60,921 nt of DNA from Clostridia bacterium. Its GTDB lineage: Bacteria > Bacillota > Clostridia > Oscillospirales > CAG-272. The stretch is from positions 1 through 60,921 of the forward strand of contig JAFVRQ010000079.1 in the NCBI GenBank assembly GCA_017504245.1, written 5' to 3'. The notes below the pieces were generated by a model that was given only the letters and a program-made list of their open reading frames with translations, did no database searches and was not told the DNA's origin. Each line of letters starts with the position of its first letter. The stretch's first letter is position 1. A program made the translations under genes and the position numbers. Shown one piece after another: positions 25,124 through 34,384 of the stretch.

Positions 25124-27166
25124 TTAGATTCTATCTCCGCAGCTATCGTCGAAAATCAAAATCTTATCCTTATTCATTGCCAATTCAACATCAGTATGAG
25201 GTTTAATCAAAACGTTTGTTGAAATCTTGGCAATAATATTAGAACCGGCAAATTCGGAGTGAATCAAAAGCTCGCTTCCAAGCAATTCAACGATGTTGGA
25301 ATTAACAACGAATTTATCAGTCTTATTTCCTGTGAATTCATCATTCAAAACTATATCCTCAGGTCTAACACCAACTCTGATAGGATGCTTACCCGCCAAT
25401 GCCTTTTCACATTTAGCCAAAAGATTTGAAGCAACCTCATAAAGATTGTTAACGAACTGAATGTCCGTGGAATTCAAATTGATATTGCTCTTAACGTTCT
25501 TCTTGTTGTTTTTCTTCTTTGGTTTCTGATAATACAAAGCATCTTCAACAACGATTTCCTCCTTACTGAACACCTGAGCATTATGCAAAATTCCGATATC
25601 TCTCGAAGGAATTTTATCAAAGCTCAAAAGCGGCTCTCTGATCCTCAGCAACCACTTTTTGTCAACCTTGGGATTGCCGTTGTTATCTTCCTTGTAGTGA
25701 GAAACCAAATCCTTAATAGCTGCTCCGCATTCGGTATCCTGGACTATTTTAAGAACCTCGTTAACCGCCTTTTCGATAGCATAAGCATCCTTTTGCGCAT
25801 CAATGCTGAAGAGAACCTTATCAAGCACCTTCAAGGCGTGCATCTTCTTGAAGTCATCAGTATCAAGCATTCTTCTGAGATCCTGAATCTTCGCCTTATA
25901 GTATTCGTTGTGTCTGGCAACGTAATCCTCGGACAAGGAAATCTCATAGCCACTCTTGAAAAGGAGCTTACCGTTATCGTATTCCGCATCAAAAATATTC
26001 ATCGCAGGCGAGCCGATAAAGGTCGCAACGAAGATATTGCTGGGATTGTAATAAATTTCCTGAGGAGTTCCGATCTGCTGCACCCAGCCCTTACTCATAA
26101 CCACTATTTTGGTAGCCATTGTCATAGCTTCCGTCTGGTCGTGAGTAACGTAAATGGTGGTTGCGCCAATCTGCTCGTGAATTCTAACTATCTCACTGCG
26201 CATCTGAACTCTCAATTTAGCATCCAAGTTGGAAAGCGGCTCGTCCATCAAGAAAAGCTTCGCATTTCTAACTATAGCGCGTCCCAAGGCAACACGCTGC
26301 ATCTGACCGCCGGACAATTCCTTGGGTCTTCTGTCAAGATATGGACCAAGGTCCAAAATTTCTGCCGCCTCGAATACTCTTCTTCTGATTTCCTCCTTGC
26401 TCATTTTCACCAAATGATATTGGGGCTCACCGTCCTTCAAAAGACGGTAATTTTCGTCCATAGTGTATCCCTTGGAAGAAATCTTCTTCGTTTCAGCATC
26501 AATAGTTGCTTTTGCACTCTGCTTGATTTTTTCGGGGTCAGCTGCCTTTGTTTTGCAAAGAATTTTCGCCGCCTCGTCACAAATCTTCATTTTTGTTGCA
26601 ACGTATTCAACGGCAGTTCCGTAGCTCAATGCCTTATCCTTTGCATTGGCAACCGCCTCCTTGAATTCGTCAATTCTGCCGTTCAAAACGTCAATAACCT
26701 GCGTATTTGCCTTAACGAGCGTAGCTTCCATTGGCATTCTGAACTTGCGAGCGCGAAGTGGGAATGCAATATTGTCAAACACAGTCATTTGAGGATACAA
26801 CGCATAATTCTGGAACACCATAGAAATATCGCGATCCTTACTGCTCGTATAATTCGACAAAACCTTGTCAATATACAAGAAGCCGCTCGTGATATTTTCA
26901 AGTCCTGCAATCATACGAAGCGTGGTTGACTTACCGCAACCCGAGGGTCCAACCAAAACTATGAAATCATTTTCGGATATATCGATATTGAAATCATAAA
27001 CGGCCTGGACTCCGTTAGGATAAATTTTATTAATATCCTTCAAGGATACAAAAGCATCAACGTCATTGTTTGCTATCTTGTATCCGCTTTTCTTTAAAAT
27101 TTTACCCGCATCTTTAGATGACACTTCCATCGCGCCATCAACGGGCTTATTATCTAAATTAGCCAT
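25124..27166 (-). CDS. MsmX/UgpC-type sugar ABC transporter ATPase with two large insertions
   Basis: This energises import of oligosaccharides with the two permeases upstream in the operon. Walker A GPSGCGKS is at 73-80, the Q-loop Gln at 119, LSGGQ at 284-288, Walker B LFLMDEP at 304-310, the H-loop His at 342 and the TOBE motif RVGVRPEDI at 597-605. Relatives are about 370 residues; this one has 680. About 115 extra residues (142-256) sit in the helical subdomain between Q-loop and signature, and about 180 more (412-595) split the TOBE region, the latter with a Lys/Asn-rich stretch near 550. All catalytic motifs are intact, so it should be active. It is the only ATPase of the system in the window. 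Confidence 0.9.
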   Translation of the reverse strand: MANLDNKPVDGAMEVSSKDAGKILKKSGYKIANNDVDAFVSLKDINKIYPNGVQAVYDFNIDISENDFIVLVGPSGCGKSTTLRMIAGLENITSGFLYIDKVLSNYTSSKDRDISMVFQNYALYPQMTVFDNIAFPLRARKFRMPMEATLVKANTQVIDVLNGRIDEFKEAVANAKDKALSYGTAVEYVATKMKICDEAAKILCKTKAADPEKIKQSAKATIDAETKKISSKGYTMDENYRLLKDGEPQYHLVKMSKEEIRRRVFEAAEILDLGPYLDRRPKELSGGQMQRVALGRAIVRNAKLFLMDEPLSNLDAKLRVQMRSEIVRIHEQIGATTIYVTHDQTEAMTMATKIVVMSKGWVQQIGTPQEIYYNPSNIFVATFIGSPAMNIFDAEYDNGKLLFKSGYEISLSEDYVARHNEYYKAKIQDLRRMLDTDDFKKMHALKVLDKVLFSIDAQKDAYAIEKAVNEVLKIVQDTECGAAIKDLVSHYKEDNNGNPKVDKKWLLRIREPLLSFDKIPSRDIGILHNAQVFSKEEIVVEDALYYQKPKKKNNKKNVKSNINLNSTDIQFVNNLYEVASNLLAKCEKALAGKHPIRVGVRPEDIVLNDEFTGNKTDKFVVNSNIVELLGSELLIHSEFAGSNIIAKISTNVLIKPHTDVELAMNKDKILIFDDSCGDRI

Positions 27167-27178
27167 TCAATCCACTCC

Positions 27179-28129
27179 TTATCCTTTGATTCCGCTGCTT
27201 GACATACCCTCAATAATCTTATCTTGGGCAATTATATACATAATCAACACAGGCAATAAGCAAATAACACCGCCCGCCAAAGCCGAGCCAATTAAGTTAC
27301 TGCTCTTTGAGTTGTTAATTATGTATGCCATACCTACCTGCAAGGTCCACAAGTCATTGTCCTTCGCGCCGTAAAGCATCTGAGGCCAAATGAGATCGTT
27401 CCAGCCGCCCATAAATCCAAACAAGCCCTGAACGAATAAAACTGTTTTGCCAAGCGGCAATACGATTTTGTAAAAAATCTTGAAATTATTGTATCCGTCC
27501 ATTTTGGCAGATTCTATGAGATCCTTTGGAATCGACTCAAAGAACGTCTTTATCAGATACATTCCGTAAACGCCGCCAAGACCGGGGATAATAAGAGCCA
27601 AGAGAGATCTGTTAAGTCCCATAGAATAAACCATTGACTGATTACCAACGGCGGTTGCCGCGCCGGGAATGATCATTGAAGCAATAATTCCCGCAAACAA
27701 AACGTTGCGATATTTAAAATCAATAAAGGTAAATGCATAAGCCGCCAAGGATGCAACGAAAAGGTACAAAACCGTTCCGCCGATAGCGGAAAAGCAGCTA
27801 TTCAAAAACCAAGTTCCGATCTTATAATCCTGAACCGAGTTAACCTGTCCAATTCCCTCGGGAAGCTTACCTAAAAGGAGCATTTCATAGTTTTCCAAGG
27901 TGTATCCGCTATGCGGATAGAACAATTCCTTCGGATAAAGCATTGTGTCGGCATATCCTCTGAGCGAGCCAAAGAACATAATAACGAACGGAGATAACCA
28001 AACAATGCAGAATATAAGCAAAACCGCAAAGGATACTACCTTGCCAATATTAAATTTTCCTTTTTCTCTGAAGTCCTTCTTTTTCAGAAAGCCAATATAT
28101 TGTTCTGAAGTTATCTGATTTCGTGCCAT
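27179..28129 (-). CDS. Sugar ABC transporter permease, MalG type
   Basis: Six predicted membrane helices and the EAA loop (ESAKMDGYNNFKIFYKIVLP), which docks on the ATPase, identify a MalG-like permease of the CUT1 family. It overlaps the MalF-type gene by 19 bp and lies 12 bp ahead of the ATPase gene. Confidence 0.92.
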   Translation of the reverse strand: MARNQITSEQYIGFLKKKDFREKGKFNIGKVVSFAVLLIFCIVWLSPFVIMFFGSLRGYADTMLYPKELFYPHSGYTLENYEMLLLGKLPEGIGQVNSVQDYKIGTWFLNSCFSAIGGTVLYLFVASLAAYAFTFIDFKYRNVLFAGIIASMIIPGAATAVGNQSMVYSMGLNRSLLALIIPGLGGVYGMYLIKTFFESIPKDLIESAKMDGYNNFKIFYKIVLPLGKTVLFVQGLFGFMGGWNDLIWPQMLYGAKDNDLWTLQVGMAYIINNSKSSNLIGSALAGGVICLLPVLIMYIIAQDKIIEGMSSSGIKG

Positions 28130-29178
28130 TTGTTATATGCCTCCGAAATTTTTGTTCCTGTTTTCTTTTCGCGAGTGAGGTACATCTGAATACCTGAAAT
28201 AATACCCGCAAACAAAGCAAACACCAAGCTTGCCGCAGCGCCAAGTCCGTATAAGCTGGACTTAAACTGCAAGTTATTCGCTACCAAATCCTGAATAAAA
28301 TACATAAGCGTTGAGGTTTTACCGCCCGCGGGCATACTTGCTATAGCCGCTATTGAAGGACCGCCGCCCGACAAAACGTAGTTCTGACCGTAAAGTCCGA
28401 GATAACCGAGAATTGTTGTGAACAAGCACAAAACAAGCTGCGGCTTGATACCGGGAATAGTAACGTTCAAAATCTTGCGCCACGTTGAACAACCGTCAAT
28501 ATCTGCAGCCTCGTAAAGATGCTTTGGAACGTTTTGAAGTCCCGCGCTGAGAATTATGAAGTTACCTCCCCATCCTCCCCACAAGCACATAAAGAAGATA
28601 GGAATCCAAGCATAAGCTATTTCAACGGTTTGACCGAACAAATTAAATGAAAACCACGTATCTATAAACCACATCGTTTCAATTCCGAAGAACTCCGCCA
28701 AAACACCGTGCTGCGATTTCGACATAAAGAGCAGGGTGAAAATCGTTCCCGACGCCGTAAGCGGAACGATGGAGGGCATATAGATCAACGCTCTGAATAA
28801 TTTGAAGCCGGGAGGCTTCTGATTAACTAAAATTGCCAAGCCCAAGGGCAATAGAATTGCTATTGGAACCATAATCACCGCAAACATTATGGTATGCACG
28901 AATGCAAGCCAAAAGCTGTTATAAATACCGGGCATATATGATTTATCAAAAATCATCTTAAACCACATAAATGAGTTAAAGGTTTCTATGCCCGGCTTAC
29001 CATATTGAAAGTTTGTCAGTGAAATATAAATTCCGTAAAACAACGGTATTACGAAGAACGTAATGAACGCCGCCAAATATGGCAATAAAAATACAGCAGT
29101 TATTCCATATTTTTTAAACAATCCTATTCGTTTAGACCTTTGCTTAGCATATTCCTCTAAAACGATAGTTTTTGCCAT
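28111..29178 (-). CDS. Sugar ABC transporter permease, MalF type
   Basis: About six membrane helices after a short basic N-terminus, with the EAA loop EAADIDGCSTWRKILNVTIP, mark a MalF-like CUT1 permease. It partners the MalG-type protein and the substrate-binding lipoprotein just upstream (18-bp gap). A loop of about 20 residues (residues 278-297, GGPSIAAIASMPAGGKTSTL) precedes the last helices. Confidence 0.92.
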   Translation of the reverse strand: MAKTIVLEEYAKQRSKRIGLFKKYGITAVFLLPYLAAFITFFVIPLFYGIYISLTNFQYGKPGIETFNSFMWFKMIFDKSYMPGIYNSFWLAFVHTIMFAVIMVPIAILLPLGLAILVNQKPPGFKLFRALIYMPSIVPLTASGTIFTLLFMSKSQHGVLAEFFGIETMWFIDTWFSFNLFGQTVEIAYAWIPIFFMCLWGGWGGNFIILSAGLQNVPKHLYEAADIDGCSTWRKILNVTIPGIKPQLVLCLFTTILGYLGLYGQNYVLSGGGPSIAAIASMPAGGKTSTLMYFIQDLVANNLQFKSSLYGLGAAASLVFALFAGIISGIQMYLTREKKTGTKISEAYNKWHEIR

Positions 29179-29196
29179 AGATATTTTCCTAAAAAA

Positions 29197-30831
29197 TTAT
29201 TTAATTCCCAAATTCAACAAATTAAGCGCTTCCTGTGTTGAGTTAGCAGTAGCCAATAATTTTTCCAAAGCCAATTCAACCGTACAGCCGTCAACCGACA
29301 AAAGCTGTGACTGAATATCGCCAACCGCAGTAGTAAGTCCTGCAATCAATGTTGTAGCATATCTCGTGCTTTCAAGAGCAATAATATCCGCAGGATCGCC
29401 CATAGCGGTCAATGTGATGCTCTTAGCAGCAGCTGCCTGATAGGAATCGGACTCATAAACATTCTGCCAAGCAGGAAGGTGACCTGCCTTGCACCATTCT
29501 GTAAGATTATAGTTTCCGTTTTCGTCCTGACCCTGAGTGAGCCATTCAGCGAAAATCAACGCAGCAGCAACCTTCTGCATACTTGTTACCTTCTTAGTAA
29601 CCGTGATAACGTGGCCGTTTCCGTACCACTTTGAAGCAGTTTCTGCAGGAGCGCTGTCATCTGCCATATAGTAAGGACGTGCTACGGTGTAAGGATTAGC
29701 ATAAATGGGATCTGCCGCATCCTCTTCAGTAACACCGAGCTTACCCGCGGTTGACAACTGTTTGTTGTTCCACCAAATGTCATATGTATTGGCAACCTGC
29801 CAAGGACCTTCAGAGAACATTACAACCTGACCCGTTGGGAATGCAGCTTCCTTATTACCGGCATCACCGTACAATTTTGAATTGAAGCGATTAACGTGAT
29901 CCGTAATGTACTGCTTAAGACCCTCATTGTTCTGGAAAGCAACTTTGCCATTAGCGTCAAGAAGAGAACCTCCGTTAACGTACAAGGCTGTCAAGTTATC
30001 ACTTTCTTGTGAGTGGAAGAATACGGGATAGAAATTGTCAACAGTTGCCTGAGCGGCAGCATCCAAGTTAGGATTACCGTTCTTCAACTGATACCAAGAG
30101 TGATCCTGGTCAAGGTTAATGTTTCTAACCCAAAGCTCACCTGAGTCAGCCAATGCTCTCAAGCCCTCAAGCAATGTTTGATATTCCTCGTAATTCTGAG
30201 GAACGAAGCGTGTATTTCCGTCAAAGCCAAGACCGTTTTTCTTAATGATATCCTGTCTTATCTGTGTCAAATATCCGTGCGCATCAATCGGTATACCGTA
30301 ATGCTTGCCGTCGTGGATAGTTGTTTTTTCAATGTTATCGTATGCGTTAGCAAAATCGATTCCGATACCTGTTTTATCAATCAATTCATCAAGGGGATAG
30401 AAATAGCCCTTGAGCGCATATTCAATATTCTTTTCATTGTGCATCAAGCAAACATCGGGGAAATTGCTGTAATCGTTCGCGTATGTACTGTCAAGTGCAT
30501 TGTAATAGTCGTAGTGACCAACGCTTGTTACCTTGATTTCGATCATACCTGCGTATTGCTTGTTGAATTCCTTAACCAAGTCCAACAAAATTTCCTGGTC
30601 AGGCAAACCGATAACGCTCCACAAATTAAGCTGAACGTTTTCAAGAAGAGTAGCATCAAATTTGCCATCCTCGCCTCTTGGGAGGTCGTCAACGATAGCA
30701 TTCGTATTGGTAGGGTCGTTCTTGTTATCATTATTTTTATCGCCGCAACCAACCATAACGATAGCCAACGTAGTGCTCATCAATGCAAGAATCGTCAATA
30801 AGCTCAAAAATTTCAATACATTCTTTCTCAT
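29197..30831 (-). CDS. Extracellular sugar-binding lipoprotein of the ABC transporter
   Basis: Lipobox MVGC after a long signal peptide, then an Asn/Asp-rich linker and a 500-residue cluster-B type (family 1) solute-binding fold. Features typical of the family include FPDVCLMHN, KHYGIPIDAHG and FSEGPWQV. Its size, larger than maltose-binding protein, fits oligosaccharide ligands. It captures the products released by the surface enzymes and passes them to the two permeases. Ribosome site AAAGGA. Confidence 0.92.
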   Translation of the reverse strand: MRKNVLKFLSLLTILALMSTTLAIVMVGCGDKNNDNKNDPTNTNAIVDDLPRGEDGKFDATLLENVQLNLWSVIGLPDQEILLDLVKEFNKQYAGMIEIKVTSVGHYDYYNALDSTYANDYSNFPDVCLMHNEKNIEYALKGYFYPLDELIDKTGIGIDFANAYDNIEKTTIHDGKHYGIPIDAHGYLTQIRQDIIKKNGLGFDGNTRFVPQNYEEYQTLLEGLRALADSGELWVRNINLDQDHSWYQLKNGNPNLDAAAQATVDNFYPVFFHSQESDNLTALYVNGGSLLDANGKVAFQNNEGLKQYITDHVNRFNSKLYGDAGNKEAAFPTGQVVMFSEGPWQVANTYDIWWNNKQLSTAGKLGVTEEDAADPIYANPYTVARPYYMADDSAPAETASKWYGNGHVITVTKKVTSMQKVAAALIFAEWLTQGQDENGNYNLTEWCKAGHLPAWQNVYESDSYQAAAAKSITLTAMGDPADIIALESTRYATTLIAGLTTAVGDIQSQLLSVDGCTVELALEKLLATANSTQEALNLLNLGIK

Positions 30832-30858
30832 AAGAATATCCTTTCTATTTTATGACTG

Positions 30859-32058
30859 TTAGTCGCGCTCACCCTCGTCAATGTAGTGAGTGTCAACCAC
30901 AACGTCATTAAAAATCAAATTTATCAAATTTTGCCTTTTGTTAGTGAACAAACCAAAGGCGTTTATTATTCCGCCGATAATAATAACGGCAAGAATCAGT
31001 ATTGCCAGCGAAATGCTGCAATCCGGGCTTGCGGGCATAAACATTGCCTCGTATCCGCCGTTAAACGGTGGAAACAGATACAAAATAAACGAAACGGGAA
31101 TAAATCCGATACACGATATAACCGTTTTTATCAACGGAACATACCAAGCGTTCGCCTCCCCGTCAGTTCTGATTACACCCAAGCCAAGCAATTTGTATCT
31201 AAGAGTTTTTTCGTTCTTAAATAAATATTTGGGTATAAGCAAAACGGTAAAGCACGCAACAAAAATAGACACCAAAAGTGCTATATTGGTATATCTTGCC
31301 TCAGCGCAGTACGCTTCCTTGTAGTCCTTATAGTGAGTTGAGAAATACGGCTCGCTCTGTAAAACAAGCATCTCCGCATCCTCAAGCATATTCGCATAAG
31401 CGTTGTAATAGGAACGGTAATACGTCGCACCCGTCTGACCGATACTGTCAGAGGAATCAATGAACAGATAGTGGAAGATGTAATAAGCGACCTGCGTGTT
31501 CAAAACAGGCATTTCACTAAGCTCGGTGTTGAACGTAAACATAAACGTTGCATCGTCTCCGAACGCCTTTTTGTAAATCTCAAACAAATCGTCGCTCGCT
31601 TCCACTTCGATACTCGGATTGTTTTTCAAATATCGCGTATAAAAATAAGCAACATTATCATTATCCAAAGAGTGAACGCCGTTCATCATAACGTCGTGAT
31701 TTTCATCGAAGGTAAAGTCGGGCTGCTGACTGTTTCCAAAAATCTCATAGGACAAGCAAATCGCCCTATAAATATTCTTAAGCACGATAACGTCACTCGT
31801 AACTCTGGCGCCATCAACATACTCAACTATGTGAGTTTCGCTCGTCAACTGCTCATAGTAAGCAATTTCATCGTCAACCGTATCCTTTGCGGCATTGTAT
31901 GCCGATGTATTTTCCGTGATTTGAAACAATCCTGAGAAAATAACACCGGCAATCAAAGCCACCAATATGAAATCTATCGCCCAGCAAACAAAGCGTTTGC
32001 TAAGTTTTGCGGGTGACGATCTTCTTAGAATTTCTATATTGGAGTTAAAAATATTCAC
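30859..32058 (-). CDS. RDD-like multi-pass membrane protein with a large external loop
   Basis: The N-terminal helix begins with RRSSPAKLSKRFVCWAIDF, and the last helix is followed by NKRQNLINLIFNDVVVDT, both hallmarks of RDD-family proteins. Between helices 1 and 2 about 200 residues (48-247) form a non-membrane, acidic domain, far more than the usual RDD protein. The function of RDD proteins is mostly unknown; some relatives are linked to ion exchange. The gene starts with GTG 5 bp after the preceding stop and leads into the sugar transporter genes, so a helper or sensor role for the importer is possible but unproven. Confidence 0.7.
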   Translation of the reverse strand: MNIFNSNIEILRRSSPAKLSKRFVCWAIDFILVALIAGVIFSGLFQITENTSAYNAAKDTVDDEIAYYEQLTSETHIVEYVDGARVTSDVIVLKNIYRAICLSYEIFGNSQQPDFTFDENHDVMMNGVHSLDNDNVAYFYTRYLKNNPSIEVEASDDLFEIYKKAFGDDATFMFTFNTELSEMPVLNTQVAYYIFHYLFIDSSDSIGQTGATYYRSYYNAYANMLEDAEMLVLQSEPYFSTHYKDYKEAYCAEARYTNIALLVSIFVACFTVLLIPKYLFKNEKTLRYKLLGLGVIRTDGEANAWYVPLIKTVISCIGFIPVSFILYLFPPFNGGYEAMFMPASPDCSISLAILILAVIIIGGIINAFGLFTNKRQNLINLIFNDVVVDTHYIDEGERD

Positions 32059-32062
32059 TTAA

Positions 32063-33163
32063 TTAATCTTCCAAGAAATCACAGTAAACGGGCTCTGCGG
32101 GAATCTTATTCGCAACCTCTGCAGCGTCCTGAGTTGCACGGTAGTTAGAGAATGTAGCATCGCAGCTGAAGTGATAGAATGCAACGTTGCTTGCAACGGG
32201 CTGTCCATTCTCATAAAGAACCTCCAATTCGGAGCTGAGCTGGAATGAACCCATATAGTTATCATTTACATAAACGTGGAAGTTAGCGCCATCGCGGGCA
32301 ACACCGAGCTTAAACTTTGTTTCAAATGTAATCTTGTTGTCGCCTGTGCTCCAAGCATAGTCGTGATGTCTAGCCAAGGAGTTTGTAATACCTGCTTCCC
32401 AAGCCCAGTGTCCGCCGGGAGCAACCTCAGCAACACCGAATTCATTCCAATTGTTGTTATCTTCTCCTCTTACAAAATTGCCGCCTTCATCATAATAGTC
32501 ATTAAGTCCGATGGATGCGTTCAAGAAGAAGGCTACCATTGTTTCAACGCCGCTATCGTTCTTATTCTGAGCAACGATACCGATCTTGGGCCATCTGTCG
32601 TCCCAATTTACGGAGTGAAGTGTAATTTCAGTTTCAACGTACCACTGAGTAGAATAAATATCAGCAACGTAATAGAAGTTTGTGATACCGGAGCTTGTTC
32701 TGAAGGAGCCCGTTCCGGTAGCGTCGTCCCATTCGTTTGTAAAATCGTCCTCGGAAGGAATCATAGACATATCTCTGTCGATGAATACCTTTGATACAAT
32801 GACATCAAACGTACAGGTTTTAGTGGGGTCAGCCTTTGAGGTTACTGTGATGGTAGCAGTACCGGAAGCAACCGCTTCGGCTCTCTTGGCGTTAATCTTA
32901 ACAACGTCAGGATTGCTTGATTCATATGTACAAGCTCTCTGAGCTGCACTCAAGGTTGATGTGCCCTTGATTTCATAAAAGTTTGTCAACAAAATAGATT
33001 CACCGATCTTAATTGTGGTGGATGCTTCAGTCGCAGTCAATGACGCGATGGGGCTTCCGGGCTCTGTTTCCTTGGTAGTCTGTTCTCCACCGCAGCCGGT
33101 AATAGCCAAGCAGAGCATACAAGCCATAAGAACCAATGATACAGCAGTAATTAATTTTTTCAT
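32063..33163 (-). CDS. Lipoprotein with Ig-like and concanavalin/LamG-like domains
   Basis: Lipobox ITGC. A Big2-type Ig domain (about 55-125, SSNPDVVKINAKRAEAVASG) is followed by a beta-sandwich domain of about 220 residues resembling LamG/DUF1080-type sugar-binding folds (VETEITLHSVNWDDRWPKIGIV). No catalytic motif was recognised, so a substrate-binding role is likely. ATG 33163 gives a normal signal peptide; the longer frame from a TTG at 33202 would lack one, although the best ribosome site (GGAGA) lies near that TTG. This is the first gene of the transporter operon. Confidence 0.7.
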   Translation of the reverse strand: MKKLITAVSLVLMACMLCLAITGCGGEQTTKETEPGSPIASLTATEASTTIKIGESILLTNFYEIKGTSTLSAAQRACTYESSNPDVVKINAKRAEAVASGTATITVTSKADPTKTCTFDVIVSKVFIDRDMSMIPSEDDFTNEWDDATGTGSFRTSSGITNFYYVADIYSTQWYVETEITLHSVNWDDRWPKIGIVAQNKNDSGVETMVAFFLNASIGLNDYYDEGGNFVRGEDNNNWNEFGVAEVAPGGHWAWEAGITNSLARHHDYAWSTGDNKITFETKFKLGVARDGANFHVYVNDNYMGSFQLSSELEVLYENGQPVASNVAFYHFSCDATFSNYRATQDAAEVANKIPAEPVYCDFLED

Positions 33164-33257
33164 ACTAATTACGAGATAACCAGTTGTACCTCTGATTATC
33201 AAATCTCCTTTTTATTATTTTTTTGACCGTGAGTACAACACAGTATTTGTCATATAC

Positions 33258-33326
33258 ATTTTAACATATAATAAGAAACGAAAAAACCTTTTGGATTGCT
33301 CATTTGGGTGTAAAATATTCTCATTT
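33258..33326 (-). promoter_or_regulatory. Candidate AraC-controlled promoter of the glycan-use operon
   Basis: On the minus strand a TAAAAT -10-like box (33258-33263) lacks a recognisable -35 box. Instead two direct repeats with TCATTT cores (33296-33305 and 33317-33326 on the plus strand) lie 21 bp apart, two helical turns, a typical spacing for AraC-family half sites. This would suit an activator-dependent promoter. Confidence 0.4.
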
Positions 33327-33405
33327 TTGCCCCTTTTTCTCTAATTTGTATAATACAGACTTCTATTTTTTGTGTGCTTTGAACAAATATTTGATTTTTG
33401 GCACA

Positions 33406-33434
33406 TTGACAAAGCGAAAAAAATATGATAATAT
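33406..33434 (+). promoter_or_regulatory. Sigma-A promoter of the AraC-type regulator
   Basis: Perfect TTGACA (33406-33411), 17 bp and TAATAT (33429-33434), followed by an AAAGGGGG ribosome site. Confidence 0.75.
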
Positions 33435-33465
33435 GTAGTCAACAAATAATGAAAGGGGGTAAAAT

Positions 33466-34317
33466 ATGTACATCAGCGCTTGGGGAGAGAAAATTATAAT
33501 CGATAATATCCAAACCAATAGCTATCTTGAGCCGATTATGGCGGGAATTACCTATCCCAACCCCTCATATAGAATAATGCACAATATTTCAAAGGAATTT
33601 CCTTATGATGCATACGTTTTTGAATACGTTGTCAAGGGCACGGGCTATATCGAAACTCCCGAGAAAAAATATACGGTAAGCGAGGGTGATTTTTACTTTT
33701 TGAATAAGCTTCGCTACCATATTTATTACTCCGACCCCGATGACCCATACGAAAAAATCTTTATAGTTTTAAAGGGAAAATTCGTTGATTTTCTCGTTGC
33801 AAACCACTTGCTTAACGATAGCGTTTATATCAAAAAATGCAATATGCACAATTTTATGATGCATATTTTAAACCTTTTGAATCAGGACGAGCCGATAAAT
33901 TACGACCGTCTCGCCGTTTGCGTTTTAGAGATTTTTCAGTTAGCGTTTCCCTCCCCCTATCAAACCGTTCCAAGCACGAGCAAAATCCCCGAAATGATAA
34001 GAAATTATATCGACGTGCATATCTATGAAAAAATCACGCTCGAGGATATAAGCAACAGCTTGTATATCAGTAAATCCCACATTGAAAGGGCTTTCAAAAA
34101 GGAATACGGCATAACGCCGCTCGCCTATTGCGCCAATCAAAAAATCGCGCAGGTCGCTTCAATGCTCGTAACAACCGACTATTCCCTTGCCCAAATTTCC
34201 CAGCTTCTCGGCTTTTCCGACGTAAAATATATGTCAAAAAGCTTCAAAAAAATCACCGGCAAAACTCCAATGCAATATAAACGCGAGGAGCTTGCGAAGA
34301 GTAAAATAGTAAAATAA
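33466..34317 (+). CDS. AraC-family transcriptional regulator
   Basis: The N-terminal half is an AraC-type cupin sensor domain (GTGYIETPEKKY, EGDFYFLN) and the C-terminal 100 residues are the double helix-turn-helix (ITLEDISNSLYISKSHIERAFKK; LAQISQLLGFSDVKYMSKSFKK). It is divergent from the large minus-strand operon and 300 bp away from its first gene, so it is the likely local activator that senses the imported sugar. Confidence 0.92.
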   Translation: MYISAWGEKIIIDNIQTNSYLEPIMAGITYPNPSYRIMHNISKEFPYDAYVFEYVVKGTGYIETPEKKYTVSEGDFYFLNKLRYHIYYSDPDDPYEKIFIVLKGKFVDFLVANHLLNDSVYIKKCNMHNFMMHILNLLNQDEPINYDRLAVCVLEIFQLAFPSPYQTVPSTSKIPEMIRNYIDVHIYEKITLEDISNSLYISKSHIERAFKKEYGITPLAYCANQKIAQVASMLVTTDYSLAQISQLLGFSDVKYMSKSFKKITGKTPMQYKREELAKSKIVK

Positions 34318-34384
34318 CGGGTTAAATTTCCGTTCAAAATAAAAAGCAAGTGCAAAATATTCGCCTTGCGGAAAGGTTAATTTT

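Noticed and set aside
25583..26929. A 448-codon open frame opposite the ABC ATPase gene
   Set aside because: It is wholly antisense to a gene with all catalytic motifs, has no ribosome site and resembles no protein; it follows from codon bias. The same applies to long antisense frames at 9568-10332, 22227-22931 and 46070-46657.
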